From contig NZ_JAAJBV010000005.1 in NCBI RefSeq assembly GCF_011392075.1, positions 1-64,000 on the forward strand: DNA of 64,000 nucleotides, written 5' to 3'. Below the pieces are notes generated by a model. That model was not told the DNA's origin, ran no database searches, and saw only the letters and a program-made list of their open reading frames with translations. This document shows positions 46,757-54,771 of the stretch, piece by piece. The position numbers and the translations under genes are program-made. Origin of the DNA: Flavobacterium celericrescens (GTDB taxonomy: Bacteria; Bacteroidota; Bacteroidia; Flavobacteriales; Flavobacteriaceae). Numbering within the stretch: the first letter of the stretch is position 1; each line of letters begins with the position of its first letter.

Positions 46757-49612
46757 ATGCCTAAAGACACAACAATCAAATCGGTATTAATTATTGGATC
46801 TGGACCTATCGTTATTGGTCAAGCTTGCGAATTTGACTACGCAGGTTCTCAATCAGCTCGTTCACTTCGTGAGGAAGGAATTGAAGTTATCTTAATTAAC
46901 TCAAATCCGGCAACCATTATGACCGACCCAACAATGGCGGATCACGTTTACTTAAAACCGCTTACTACAAAATCTATTATTGAAATCTTAAAAGCGCATC
47001 CTCAAATTGATGCAGTTTTGCCAACTATGGGAGGACAAACAGCTTTGAATCTATGTATAGAAGCTGATGAAAAAGGGATTTGGAAAGATTTTGGTGTAAA
47101 ATTGATTGGAGTAGATATTAATGCGATCAATATTACTGAAGATAGGGAACAATTCAAAAATTTATTGAATAAAATAGGAGTTCCTCAAGCACCAGCTAAA
47201 ACAGCTAATTCTTTCTTAAAAGGGAAAGAAATAGAACAAGAATTTGGTTTTCCTTTAGTAATTCGTCCTTCGTTTACTTTAGGGGGAACAGGTGCGGCAA
47301 TTATTTATAAAAAAGAAGATTTTGATGCAGCGTTAACCTATGGTTTAGAAGCATCACCAATTCATGAAGTATTGATTGATAAAGCTTTAATGGGTTGGAA
47401 AGAATATGAATTAGAATTATTACGTGATAGTAACGACAACGTAGTTATCATCTGTACTATCGAAAATATGGATCCAATGGGAATTCATACTGGAGATTCG
47501 ATTACAGTAGCGCCAGCAATGACGTTGTCAGATACAACTTTCCAAAAAATGCGTGATATGGCTATTTTAATGATGCGCTCTATCGGAAATTTTGCAGGTG
47601 GTTGTAATGTGCAATTTGCAGTTTCGCCAGATAATAAAGAAGATATTGTGGCGATTGAGATTAATCCCCGTGTTTCGCGTTCTTCGGCATTAGCTTCAAA
47701 AGCTACGGGTTACCCAATTGCAAAAATCGCAACAAAATTAGCTTTAGGATATAATTTAGATGAATTACAAAATCAAATTACAAAATCAACATCCGCTTTA
47801 TTTGAGCCAACGTTGGATTATGTAATCGTAAAAATACCAAGATGGAATTTCGATAAATTTGAAGGTTCTGATAGAACTTTAGGTTTACAAATGAAATCGG
47901 TTGGAGAAGTAATGGGAATTGGACGTTCGTTCCAAGAAGCACTTCACAAAGCTACGCAGTCGTTAGAAATTAAACGCAATGGGTTAGGAGCAGACGGAAA
48001 AGGCTATAAAAACTACGAACAAATCATTGAGAAATTAACTTTCGCAAGTTGGGACAGAGTTTTCGTAATCTATGATGCTATTGCAATGGGAATTCCATTG
48101 AGTAGAATTCATGAGATTACTAAAATCGACATGTGGTTCTTGAAACAATATGAAGAATTATTCCATTTAGAAAGAGAAATTTCGAATTATAAAGTAGATA
48201 CATTACCAAGAGAATTGCTTTTAGAAGCAAAACAAAAAGGATACGGAGACCGTCAAATTGCCCACATGATGGGTTGTTTGGAAAGTCAAGTACACAAATT
48301 GCGTGAAGAGCAAAATATCAGACGTGTTTACAAATTAGTAGATACTTGTGCGGCAGAATTTAAAGCGGTAACGCCTTATTTCTACTCGACTTTTGAAGCT
48401 GAAATTGAAAAAGCAGACGGAACCAAATACGTTCACAACGAAAGTATTGTTACCGATAAGAAAAAAGTAGTGGTTTTAGGTTCGGGACCAAATAGAATTG
48501 GACAAGGAATTGAGTTCGATTATTCTTGCGTTCACGGGGTTTTAGCTGCAAAAGAGTGTGGTTATGAAACTATTATGATTAACTGTAATCCAGAAACGGT
48601 TTCTACCGATTTTGATACGGCAGATAAATTATATTTTGAACCTGTTTTTTGGGAACATATTTACGATATCATCCAACACGAAAAACCTGAAGGTGTAATC
48701 GTCCAGTTAGGTGGACAGACAGCTTTGAAATTAGCTGAAAAATTAGCAAAATACGGAATCAAAATTTTAGGAACTTCATTTGATGCTTTGGATTTAGCAG
48801 AAGATAGAGGACGTTTTTCGGATTTATTAACCGAATTAAACATTCCATTTCCTAAGTTTGGAATTGCTGAAAGCGCTGAAGAAGCTACAAAATTAGCAGA
48901 TACGTTAGATTTTCCATTACTAGTTCGTCCTTCGTATGTGTTGGGTGGACAAGGAATGAAAATCGTCATCAACAAACAAGAATTAGAAGAACACGTAATT
49001 GATTTATTAAAATCGATTCCTGGAAATAAATTATTGTTAGACCATTATTTAGATGGCGCTATTGAAGCAGAAGCTGATGCGATTTGCGATGCTGATGGAA
49101 ATGTGTATATCATAGGAATTATGGAGCATATCGAACCTTGTGGAGTACACTCGGGAGATAGTAATGCGACTTTGCCTCCGTTTAACTTGGGTGAATTTGT
49201 AATGCAACAAATCAAAGATCATACTAAAAAAATTGCAATAGCTTTAAAAACAGTTGGGTTAATCAACATTCAATTTGCGATTAAAGATGATACGGTTTAC
49301 ATTATCGAAGCCAATCCAAGAGCTTCTCGTACTGTTCCATTTATTGCAAAAGCGTATGGCGAACCGTATGTAAATTACGCAACAAAAGTAATGTTGGGGC
49401 ACAATAAAGTAACTGATTTTGATTTCAATCCGAAACTTAATGGTTATGCGATTAAGCAGCCAGTATTCTCTTTTAGTAAGTTTCCAAATGTAAATAAAGC
49501 ATTAGGACCAGAGATGAAATCAACAGGAGAAAGCATACTATTCATAGATGATTTAAAAGATGATCAATTCTACGATTTGTATTCAAGAAGAAAAATGTAT
49601 TTGACAAAATAA
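46757..49612 (+). CDS. carB: Carbamoyl-phosphate synthase large subunit, without allosteric domain
   Basis: CarB makes carbamoyl phosphate from bicarbonate, ammonia (channelled from CarA) and two ATP, for pyrimidine and arginine synthesis. The 951-residue protein has two homologous halves. The N-terminal carboxyphosphate half starts SVLIIGSGPIVIGQACEFDYAGSQ with ATP-grasp residues (VIRPSFTLGGTGAAI, EINPRVSRSSALASKATGYPIA). A middle helical oligomerisation region follows, and the second half starts VVVLGSGPNRIGQGIEFDYSCVH with LVRPSYVLGGQGMKI and EANPRASRTVPFIAKA. It ends at KSTGESILFIDDLKDDQFYDLY, so the ~120-residue MGS-like regulatory domain of the E. coli enzyme (about 1073 residues) is missing. 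carA is not adjacent. Confidence 0.95.
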   Translation: MPKDTTIKSVLIIGSGPIVIGQACEFDYAGSQSARSLREEGIEVILINSNPATIMTDPTMADHVYLKPLTTKSIIEILKAHPQIDAVLPTMGGQTALNLCIEADEKGIWKDFGVKLIGVDINAINITEDREQFKNLLNKIGVPQAPAKTANSFLKGKEIEQEFGFPLVIRPSFTLGGTGAAIIYKKEDFDAALTYGLEASPIHEVLIDKALMGWKEYELELLRDSNDNVVIICTIENMDPMGIHTGDSITVAPAMTLSDTTFQKMRDMAILMMRSIGNFAGGCNVQFAVSPDNKEDIVAIEINPRVSRSSALASKATGYPIAKIATKLALGYNLDELQNQITKSTSALFEPTLDYVIVKIPRWNFDKFEGSDRTLGLQMKSVGEVMGIGRSFQEALHKATQSLEIKRNGLGADGKGYKNYEQIIEKLTFASWDRVFVIYDAIAMGIPLSRIHEITKIDMWFLKQYEELFHLEREISNYKVDTLPRELLLEAKQKGYGDRQIAHMMGCLESQVHKLREEQNIRRVYKLVDTCAAEFKAVTPYFYSTFEAEIEKADGTKYVHNESIVTDKKKVVVLGSGPNRIGQGIEFDYSCVHGVLAAKECGYETIMINCNPETVSTDFDTADKLYFEPVFWEHIYDIIQHEKPEGVIVQLGGQTALKLAEKLAKYGIKILGTSFDALDLAEDRGRFSDLLTELNIPFPKFGIAESAEEATKLADTLDFPLLVRPSYVLGGQGMKIVINKQELEEHVIDLLKSIPGNKLLLDHYLDGAIEAEADAICDADGNVYIIGIMEHIEPCGVHSGDSNATLPPFNLGEFVMQQIKDHTKKIAIALKTVGLINIQFAIKDDTVYIIEANPRASRTVPFIAKAYGEPYVNYATKVMLGHNKVTDFDFNPKLNGYAIKQPVFSFSKFPNVNKALGPEMKSTGESILFIDDLKDDQFYDLYSRRKMYLTK

Positions 49613-49621
49613 AAATAAAAG

Positions 49622-49652
49622 AAAATCCCAATCGAAAGATTGGGATTTTTAT
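49622..49652 (+). terminator. Intrinsic terminator of carB
   Basis: AAAATCCCAATC-GAAA-GATTGGGATTTTT: a 12-bp stem with a GNRA tetraloop and T-tail. Confidence 0.95.
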
Positions 49653-49725
49653 TTGTAAACCAAGCCCCCATAGTTTACAAAACGAAATTTAATTGTATTG
49701 AATTTAGTAGTTGTTTAAATTTTAT

Positions 49726-50142
49726 TTAGTAGCTATCTATTATCAAAAAAAGTTTATTATTATTATTTATTGCTGACAGACATATTTTAAGCACTTCTTC
49801 ATATTCTGAAAGTAATAAATCAAAATCTATATTATCTTTAATGCTTATTAATTGTTGGTATAATTCTTCGATTCTTTCGCATTCTTCTTCTTTGTTTTCT
49901 GCCCAGCAATTTTCATCTTTATCTCTTGTCGTGCAATATTTATATACAACACTATTTTTGTCCAAATTTCTAAAATTATAGTTTGACATCATTATGTTGT
50001 CAAATAAAGTTGAAGACAGAAGTAATTCAGTTACTAATTCTCCTTTATTATTTCGTTCTCTTAAAAAAGCTTTACCTAAAATTAGTGTAAAGTGTTTTTG
50101 CCAATTGCTCAATAAATCAATTCTTCTTACATCCAGCTCCAT
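49726..50142 (-). CDS. Hypothetical protein
   Basis: A 138-residue protein without signal peptide. It is acidic in the middle (DKDENCWAENKEEECERIEELYQQLI) and predicted mostly helical, with a hydrophobic C terminus (CLSAINNNNKLFLIIDSY). I do not recognise a family. The frame is complete, with ATG and stop, and not shadowed by another gene. It stands alone, with 113 bp to carB and 293 bp to the next gene. Its composition and isolation suggest an accessory gene, but that is weak evidence. Confidence 0.6.
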   Translation of the reverse strand: MELDVRRIDLLSNWQKHFTLILGKAFLRERNNKGELVTELLLSSTLFDNIMMSNYNFRNLDKNSVVYKYCTTRDKDENCWAENKEEECERIEELYQQLISIKDNIDFDLLLSEYEEVLKICLSAINNNNKLFLIIDSY

Positions 50143-50374
50143 AGAGTTTTTATTTGCAACGTTTCATGTGATTGTTGTTATTAAAAAAGTAACAATCAAA
50201 ATTTGGGATATTTATTTTGTGCTTTATTTTAGTCAAATGTAGGAAAAGATGCATTATGCGCATTACAGATTTTCTGTACATTTTGTTAAAGTTTTAGTGT
50301 TTTTGGGGTATGAATTATTGTTTAATTGTGGTGAAGCAATGAAAAAAATTGAATACTTGAAATTTTGTCTTTTA

Positions 50375-50424
50375 TAAGCATAAAAAAAGCACTGAGATTT
50401 CTCAGTGCTTTTTTTATGCTTATA
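50375..50424. terminator. 23-bp perfect inverted repeat, terminator of the DUF4412 gene
   Basis: ATAAGCATAAAAAAAGCACTGAG and its exact complement flank a 4-base ATTT loop. The core AAAAAAAGCACTGAG hairpin is a normal bidirectional terminator; pairing continues without a mismatch through both the A/T tracts and the outer ATAAGCAT arms. Confidence 0.9.
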
Positions 50425-50435
50425 AACAATCGGTA

Positions 50436-51107
50436 TTACATACCGCCCATTTGTTTTTGAAACTCTTCCATAGTTACTTTTGTATATCCTTCACCTATAG
50501 TAAAGCAATCTTTTGGTAATTCTTTTGAGAAAGAAGTTGCAGTCATTGTCATATCTCCTTGTTCCGTTGCTACTTTTATTTCTAACGGATATCCAGCTAG
50601 TTTTACTTTAGTTTCTTTTACAGATTGTTGAGGAGCAATTGCATCTGTAATGTAGAAAACACTTGAAGTTCCATCATTCATTTTTACAGTTGCTTTGTAA
50701 CACTTAAAACCTGCAATTTCTTTAGTATCTTTTTTGTCATAAGCTACTTCAATAGCATTTTCAAGATCTCCTAAACCTTTGTTAGCTTTTAAAGCTTCTT
50801 CACCAACTTCAATAATTTCATATTTCATTCCCATTACTTCAATCGTCATTTTAGCGTCTTTAAGATTGCCAATCGGAGTAATAGTTTTCATAAGCATCAT
50901 GCCGCTCATCATATTCATATCTGTAGCTTGATTTTTTTCGTCAAAATGAATTGATATTGTGCTTTCTCCCATCATGGCAGCAGCTTCGTCATTTCCTGAT
51001 AGGCTCATTTTGTAAGTTACAGAACCTTTTTTTAATGCTGTTTGAGCATTCATGGTAACACCCGCAAGCAATAAGAAAGCGAATGCGATTTTTGTTATTT
51101 TTTTCAT
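50436..51107 (-). CDS. DUF4412 domain-containing exported protein
   Basis: A 223-residue protein with a signal peptide (1-21, GVTMNAQ). The rest matches the DUF4412 family: GSVTYKMSLSGND followed by a beta-rich region with IEVMGMKYEIIEV, KDTKEIAGFKCYKATVKMNDGTSSVFYITDAI and GYPLEIKVATEQGDMTMTATSF, and a GEGYTKVTMEEF close. It is probably a periplasmic or outer-membrane-associated lipocalin/LolA-like fold, but the function is not known. It lies 38 bp downstream of the YceI gene and could share its transcript, which would end at the palindromic terminator. Confidence 0.87.
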   Translation of the reverse strand: MKKITKIAFAFLLLAGVTMNAQTALKKGSVTYKMSLSGNDEAAAMMGESTISIHFDEKNQATDMNMMSGMMLMKTITPIGNLKDAKMTIEVMGMKYEIIEVGEEALKANKGLGDLENAIEVAYDKKDTKEIAGFKCYKATVKMNDGTSSVFYITDAIAPQQSVKETKVKLAGYPLEIKVATEQGDMTMTATSFSKELPKDCFTIGEGYTKVTMEEFQKQMGGM

Positions 51108-51145
51108 TTAAATGGATTTTTGTTTCGTAAATGTAATAAAATATT

Positions 51146-51685
51146 TTACTTCAGTAAAAATTCTAAAGAAACATTTACCTTTTTAGAAACTTTTTTGCTT
51201 ACAACACTAGGAATTTCAATTCCAAAATCATCACTATTCACCGAAAAATTAGAAATTATTTCTAAGCCTTCACTCGTTTTTTTGATCTTAGCAATGACAG
51301 CTATGTCTTTTGATTTTCCATGGAGTTCTAGCTTGCCTTTTAAAGTATAATTTTGGGAGGAAGTTGTAACTTTTGAATAATCAAAGTTTTCAATTTTACC
51401 TTTAAATGTTGCTTTTGGGTATTTTGCACTTTCAACATAATTTTCGTTGAAATGTTCCTCCATTAGAGCTACTTTAAATTTGAATCCTTTCATTAGAGCT
51501 AATGAAGCAATTTCTCCTGTTTTGGTATTTAAAACACACGATGCCCCAGTATTTTTTGCTTTTACTTCTTCAAAAGCAGGAACTGATGCCTCAAAAGTAA
51601 TTGTGCCGCTTTTGGTAAGTATTTTTTCTTGAGCTATTATTGAACAACCCCAAAAAAATATTAAAATAAATAGTCTAATTCTCAT
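51146..51685 (-). CDS. YceI family periplasmic protein
   Basis: A 179-residue protein with a signal peptide (1-18, CSIIAQ). It has the YceI lipocalin-like domain: LTKSGTITFEASVPAFEEVKAKNTGASCVLNTKTGEIASLALMKGFKF, HFNENYVESAKYPKATFKGKIENFD and LELHGKSKDIAVIAKI, ending in NVSLEFLLK. YceI proteins bind isoprenoid or amphiphilic ligands in a hydrophobic pocket. The gene follows the cytochrome-like gene by 11 bp on the same strand; such YceI/cytochrome pairs are common, often linked to respiration or stress, but a direct partner is inferred only. Confidence 0.93.
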   Translation of the reverse strand: MRIRLFILIFFWGCSIIAQEKILTKSGTITFEASVPAFEEVKAKNTGASCVLNTKTGEIASLALMKGFKFKVALMEEHFNENYVESAKYPKATFKGKIENFDYSKVTTSSQNYTLKGKLELHGKSKDIAVIAKIKKTSEGLEIISNFSVNSDDFGIEIPSVVSKKVSKKVNVSLEFLLK

Positions 51686-51696
51686 AGTTAAAATTT

Positions 51697-52059
51697 TTAT
51701 TGTGGGAAATTAGTATCAATCCATTCAGATACTGCATTGATGTCATTTTGAGGTAATCTTGGTCCACCGAGTGGCATGGCCCCGGAAGAGCCTTCAGTTC
51801 TGGAAATTCTATCTAATAGGTTACGAGTTAAAACTGCATCTTTGACATTTTCGTATGTGGTTAATGACATTGGAGCTCCATTTGTTGGTGTGCTTCCGTG
51901 ACAAGAAATGCAATTGTTGTCAATAATTGATTTTATCGTTGTAGTGTAAGTGATTTCGTTTAGGTCATTTGGTTCTCCTAAATCGGAAACACTATCTGAT
52001 GTACAGCTGCTGAAAGCTATAAATCCAGATAAAATGAATAGATTAATTTTGTTTTTCAT
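51697..52059 (-). CDS. Lipoprotein c-type cytochrome (one CxxCH)
   Basis: A 120-residue protein with a lipoprotein signal (LFILSGFIAFSSC, Cys19). A single haem-binding motif is NNCISCHGSTPTNGAPMSLTTYENVKDAV, followed by a region with the probable axial Met in SSGAMPLGGPRLPQNDINAVSEWIDTNFP, as in cytochrome c domains with an IxxWIxxxFP close. It should be attached to a membrane on the periplasmic side and take part in electron transfer. It is the first gene of the minus-strand operon with the YceI gene, transcribed from a consensus promoter at 52077-52106. Confidence 0.9.
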   Translation of the reverse strand: MKNKINLFILSGFIAFSSCTSDSVSDLGEPNDLNEITYTTTIKSIIDNNCISCHGSTPTNGAPMSLTTYENVKDAVLTRNLLDRISRTEGSSGAMPLGGPRLPQNDINAVSEWIDTNFPQ

Positions 52060-52076
52060 AGTGTTTTTTTATTAAA

Positions 52077-52106
52077 CAAAAATAACGAATTCACTTGTAT
52101 GTACAA
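52077..52106 (-). promoter_or_regulatory. Promoter of the cytochrome/YceI operon
   Basis: Minus strand TTG (52106-52104), 19-bp spacer, TATTTTTG (52084-52077): full consensus. It points away from the promoter at 52095-52124, and the two overlap by 12 bp. Confidence 0.8.
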
Positions 52107-52124
52107 ATAAAATCATTAATTTTG
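52095..52124 (+). promoter_or_regulatory. Promoter of the four-gene envelope operon
   Basis: TTG (52095-52097), 19-bp spacer, TAATTTTG (52117-52124): full consensus. Leader of about 13 bases to the ATG at 52144. Confidence 0.82.
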
Positions 52125-52143
52125 TTATGTTAAAATAAAGAAA

Positions 52144-52530
52144 ATGAAAAAAAAATTGTTAATTTTTGTTGTTTTTGTAATTTTTGGAGGTTTTTTATTG
52201 TATAACTATATTTATAAGGAGCATCGAAATATTGCAAATGAAACGGAGTCATTTGTTGTAACGGTTGTAGATTTAAAAGAAGATTTTTCAAAAAATGATA
52301 GTCTTGCCAATGCTAAATATTTGGATAAAACTATAGTAATATATGGGAAAATAACCAGTATGGATTTATCGAATAAGATGTTAATGATAGATACATCATT
52401 AGCAGCAGTTATAAAAGATAATAATGTAGAATTGAAACAGAATGATTCTATAAAGTTGAAAGGTAGATTTATAGGATATGATGATTTGTTAGAAGAATTT
52501 AAAATGGATGAATGTTCTATAATTGAGTAA
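52144..52530 (+). CDS. Membrane-anchored OB-fold (tRNA_anti-like) protein
   Basis: A 128-residue protein with one N-terminal membrane helix (about 4-23) and a periplasmic domain. Residues ~40-125 fit the tRNA_anti-like/OB-fold family: SLANAKYLDKTIVIYGKITSMDLSNKMLMIDTSLAAVIKDNNVELKQNDSIKLKGRFIGYDDLLEEFKMDECSIIE, with the typical V-x-G-K-I ... G-R-x-x-G-Y pattern and a conserved Cys near the end. The ligand is unknown; in this family nucleic acid binding is not implied. It is the first gene of a plus-strand operon with the ankyrin gene 2 bp downstream. Confidence 0.82.
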   Translation: MKKKLLIFVVFVIFGGFLLYNYIYKEHRNIANETESFVVTVVDLKEDFSKNDSLANAKYLDKTIVIYGKITSMDLSNKMLMIDTSLAAVIKDNNVELKQNDSIKLKGRFIGYDDLLEEFKMDECSIIE

Positions 52531-52532
52531 TA

Positions 52533-53045
52533 ATGAAGTACTTTTTATTGATTTTATTTTTTACTGCTTTCGAATGTTTTTCACAAGAAAACAAGATTTT
52601 TACTATTGCTCGAAAAGGAACTGTTGAAGAAGCTCAGAAGTGTTTAACAGAGCAGCCAAATAGTGTAAATGAAACTAATTTGCATGGATTTTCACCTCTA
52701 ATAATTGCTTGTTATGGTGGAAATTTAGATGTTGTTAGTTTTCTTATTGAGGCTAATGCTAATATTAATTATGTTTCGCCAGAAGGTACTGCTTTAATGG
52801 CTGCAACAGTGAAAGGAAATGTGGCTATGGTTCAATTATTATTAAAAAAAGGAGCAAATACAGATTTGACTAATGAATTAGGAATTTCGGCTTTAATGTA
52901 TGCGGTTCAATTTAAAAACGTATCCATCATAAAATTGTTATTAGAATATAATGCTAATAAATTATTGTTGGATAAAGAGGGTAAATCAGCTTTTGAATAT
53001 GCTGTTTATACTAAAAATGATGAAATTATTAATCTATTAAAATAA
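52533..53045 (+). CDS. Exported ankyrin-repeat protein
   Basis: A 170-residue protein with a signal peptide (1-16, FECFSQ) and about four ankyrin repeats: NLHGFSPLIIACYGGNLDVVSFLIEANANIN, SPEGTALMAATVKGNVAMVQLLLKKGANTD, NELGISALMYAVQFKNVSIIKLLLEYNANK, and a shorter one KEGKSAFEYAVYTKNDEIINLLK. Ankyrin stacks bind proteins. In many bacteria an exported ankyrin protein accompanies catalase or haem proteins, and here it lies in a cluster with cytochromes; the partner is not known. Confidence 0.9.
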   Translation: MKYFLLILFFTAFECFSQENKIFTIARKGTVEEAQKCLTEQPNSVNETNLHGFSPLIIACYGGNLDVVSFLIEANANINYVSPEGTALMAATVKGNVAMVQLLLKKGANTDLTNELGISALMYAVQFKNVSIIKLLLEYNANKLLLDKEGKSAFEYAVYTKNDEIINLLK

Positions 53046-53051
53046 TTAGCT

Positions 53052-53828
53052 ATGAAAAACAAAATTACTTTATTATTAGTACTGATTGCTGCATTTGCAA
53101 ATGCTCAGCAAAAATCCACCGGACTTGTTACTTTGTCAACAAACATGTCTGCAACTCTATTACTTGATAGTGGGACATCACTTGCAACACTTACATTAAC
53201 TGGGCCAAACGATCGATGGTTTGCATTACAGTTTGGCTCTTTCGCTGGAGGTATGGAATCAGGAGCGGATTTAGTATATTGGAATAATGTCACATTGGTT
53301 GATGCACGACATAATGGAGTTGGTGTTACTCCTACAAATGATGCCACAAATAATTGGACGGTAACATCAAACTTGAATAATACACCTAGTGCAGGATTAC
53401 GAACCATTGTAGCCACTAGAGCATTTAATACAGGAGATGTAAATGATTTTACATTTGTTTTTGCTAATACTAGTATTGATTTAGCTTGGGCAAGAAGTGG
53501 TTCAGCGTCATATAGTTTGGCAAATCATGGAGGCACAAATAGAGGTGTTTTATTAGATAGAACATTTACTTTAGGAACTGAAAGTTTTTCTTTAAAAGAT
53601 TCACAATTGTATCCAAATCCAAATGATGGAGATTTTACAATTACAACTAAAACCTTTTTGACCAAAGTTAATGTATATACAATTACAGGAGCTTTTGTAA
53701 AAACAATCGAAGTTGAAGAAAATTCTGAGAATGTTGAAGTCAATATTTCTGGCTTGGAATCTGGGGTATATCTATTAGAGCTTCAGAATGACATAGAAAA
53801 ATTTTGGAAAAAAGTAATTGTAAATTAA
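53052..53828 (+). CDS. T9SS-secreted DOMON-like domain protein
   Basis: A 258-residue protein with a signal peptide (1-18, FANAQ). Residues ~22-165 look like a DOMON domain (beta-sandwich that can bind haem or sugar): LVTLSTNMSATLLLDSGTSLATLTLTGPNDRWFALQFGS, DLVYWNNVTLVDARHNGVGVTPTNDATNNWTV and a closing IDLAWARSGSASYSLANHGGTNRGVL. The last ~75 residues are a T9SS type A sorting domain (LYPNPNDGDFTITTKTFLTKVNVYTITGAFV, YLLELQNDIEKFWKKVIVN). A haem-binding function fits the neighbouring cytochromes but is inferred from the fold. It lies 6 bp after the ankyrin gene. Confidence 0.82.
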   Translation: MKNKITLLLVLIAAFANAQQKSTGLVTLSTNMSATLLLDSGTSLATLTLTGPNDRWFALQFGSFAGGMESGADLVYWNNVTLVDARHNGVGVTPTNDATNNWTVTSNLNNTPSAGLRTIVATRAFNTGDVNDFTFVFANTSIDLAWARSGSASYSLANHGGTNRGVLLDRTFTLGTESFSLKDSQLYPNPNDGDFTITTKTFLTKVNVYTITGAFVKTIEVEENSENVEVNISGLESGVYLLELQNDIEKFWKKVIVN

Positions 53829-53837
53829 ATCTAATAT

Positions 53838-54734
53838 ATGTTAAATATTAAAGAAAACATGTGGAAAGTATTGATGTTATTAACATTTCCACTAACTATC
53901 TATGCACAAGATGATTTATTAAACGAAATTGATACAACTGCTACAGATGTAACTGTTGAGTCGGCTTTTAAGTCATTGAAAATTATAAATTTAGAATCTA
54001 CTAAATTAGCAGCTAAAGGCGATTTATATTTTGTTGTAGCGCATAGGTTTGGATTTGTAGATAAAGGGTTTGATGATTTTTTTGGATTGGATAATGCAAA
54101 TACACAAATTAAATTTTTATATGGTGTAAATGATTGGTTAACAGTTCATGCGGCAAGAAGTGGGTTTCAAGAAACATATGATTTAGGTGTAAAATATAGA
54201 TTGTATTCTCAAAAAGAAAATGGATTTCCGGTAACAATTGTTGGATACAATAGCTTAGCAATTAATTCAGAAATGAAAGAGGAAGATTATCCAAAATTGA
54301 AATTTAATAACCGATTAAGCTATGTTACACAAATATTAATTTCTAGAAAATTTTCTGATAAATTTTCTTTTGAAATTGCTCCTAGTGTATTTCATGAAAA
54401 TACTTTACGAGATATTTTAGATGAAAATAATGTTGTGATTTCTCCAAACCCTCAGGATAATACGCAATTTGCTGTTGGATTAGGTGGAAGATATAAGTTA
54501 ACAAATCGTTGGTCTGTAAATGTAGATTATGCGGCACATTTGAATAGAGCAAGTGAATCGATCTATAAAAATCCATTATCGATTGGGTTTGATTTAGAAA
54601 CCGGAGGACATGTTTTTCAAATGCACTTTACAAACGCAAACGCTATGCATGAAACAGGTTATCTCGGACAAACTGTTGGTGATTGGGGAAAAGGAGAATT
54701 TGCCTTTGGATTTAATTTGATAAGAGTGTTTTAA
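53838..54734 (+). CDS. DUF5777 family outer-membrane beta-barrel protein
   Basis: A 298-residue protein with a signal peptide (cleavage after IYAQ; an inner ATG at 53859 would give a shorter signal). The mature part matches the DUF5777 family: LESTKLAAKGDLYFVVAHRFGFVDKGFDDFFGLDNANTQIKFLYGVNDWLTVHAARSGFQETYDLGVKYRL, many alternating strands, and a close at FGFNLIRVF with terminal Phe. It is probably an outer-membrane barrel or an envelope protein built of beta strands; the function is not known. It is the last gene of the operon starting at 52144, followed by a bidirectional terminator. Confidence 0.87.
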   Translation: MLNIKENMWKVLMLLTFPLTIYAQDDLLNEIDTTATDVTVESAFKSLKIINLESTKLAAKGDLYFVVAHRFGFVDKGFDDFFGLDNANTQIKFLYGVNDWLTVHAARSGFQETYDLGVKYRLYSQKENGFPVTIVGYNSLAINSEMKEEDYPKLKFNNRLSYVTQILISRKFSDKFSFEIAPSVFHENTLRDILDENNVVISPNPQDNTQFAVGLGGRYKLTNRWSVNVDYAAHLNRASESIYKNPLSIGFDLETGGHVFQMHFTNANAMHETGYLGQTVGDWGKGEFAFGFNLIRVF

Positions 54735-54735
54735 T

Positions 54736-54767
54736 AAAAAAAACCGAGCTTAGCTCGGTTTTTTTAT
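54736..54767. terminator. Bidirectional terminator, DUF5777 / DUF3857 genes
   Basis: AAAACCGAGC-TTA-GCTCGGTTTT, a 10-bp stem with A- and T-tracts on the two sides. Confidence 0.93.
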
Positions 54768-54771
54768 GTTT

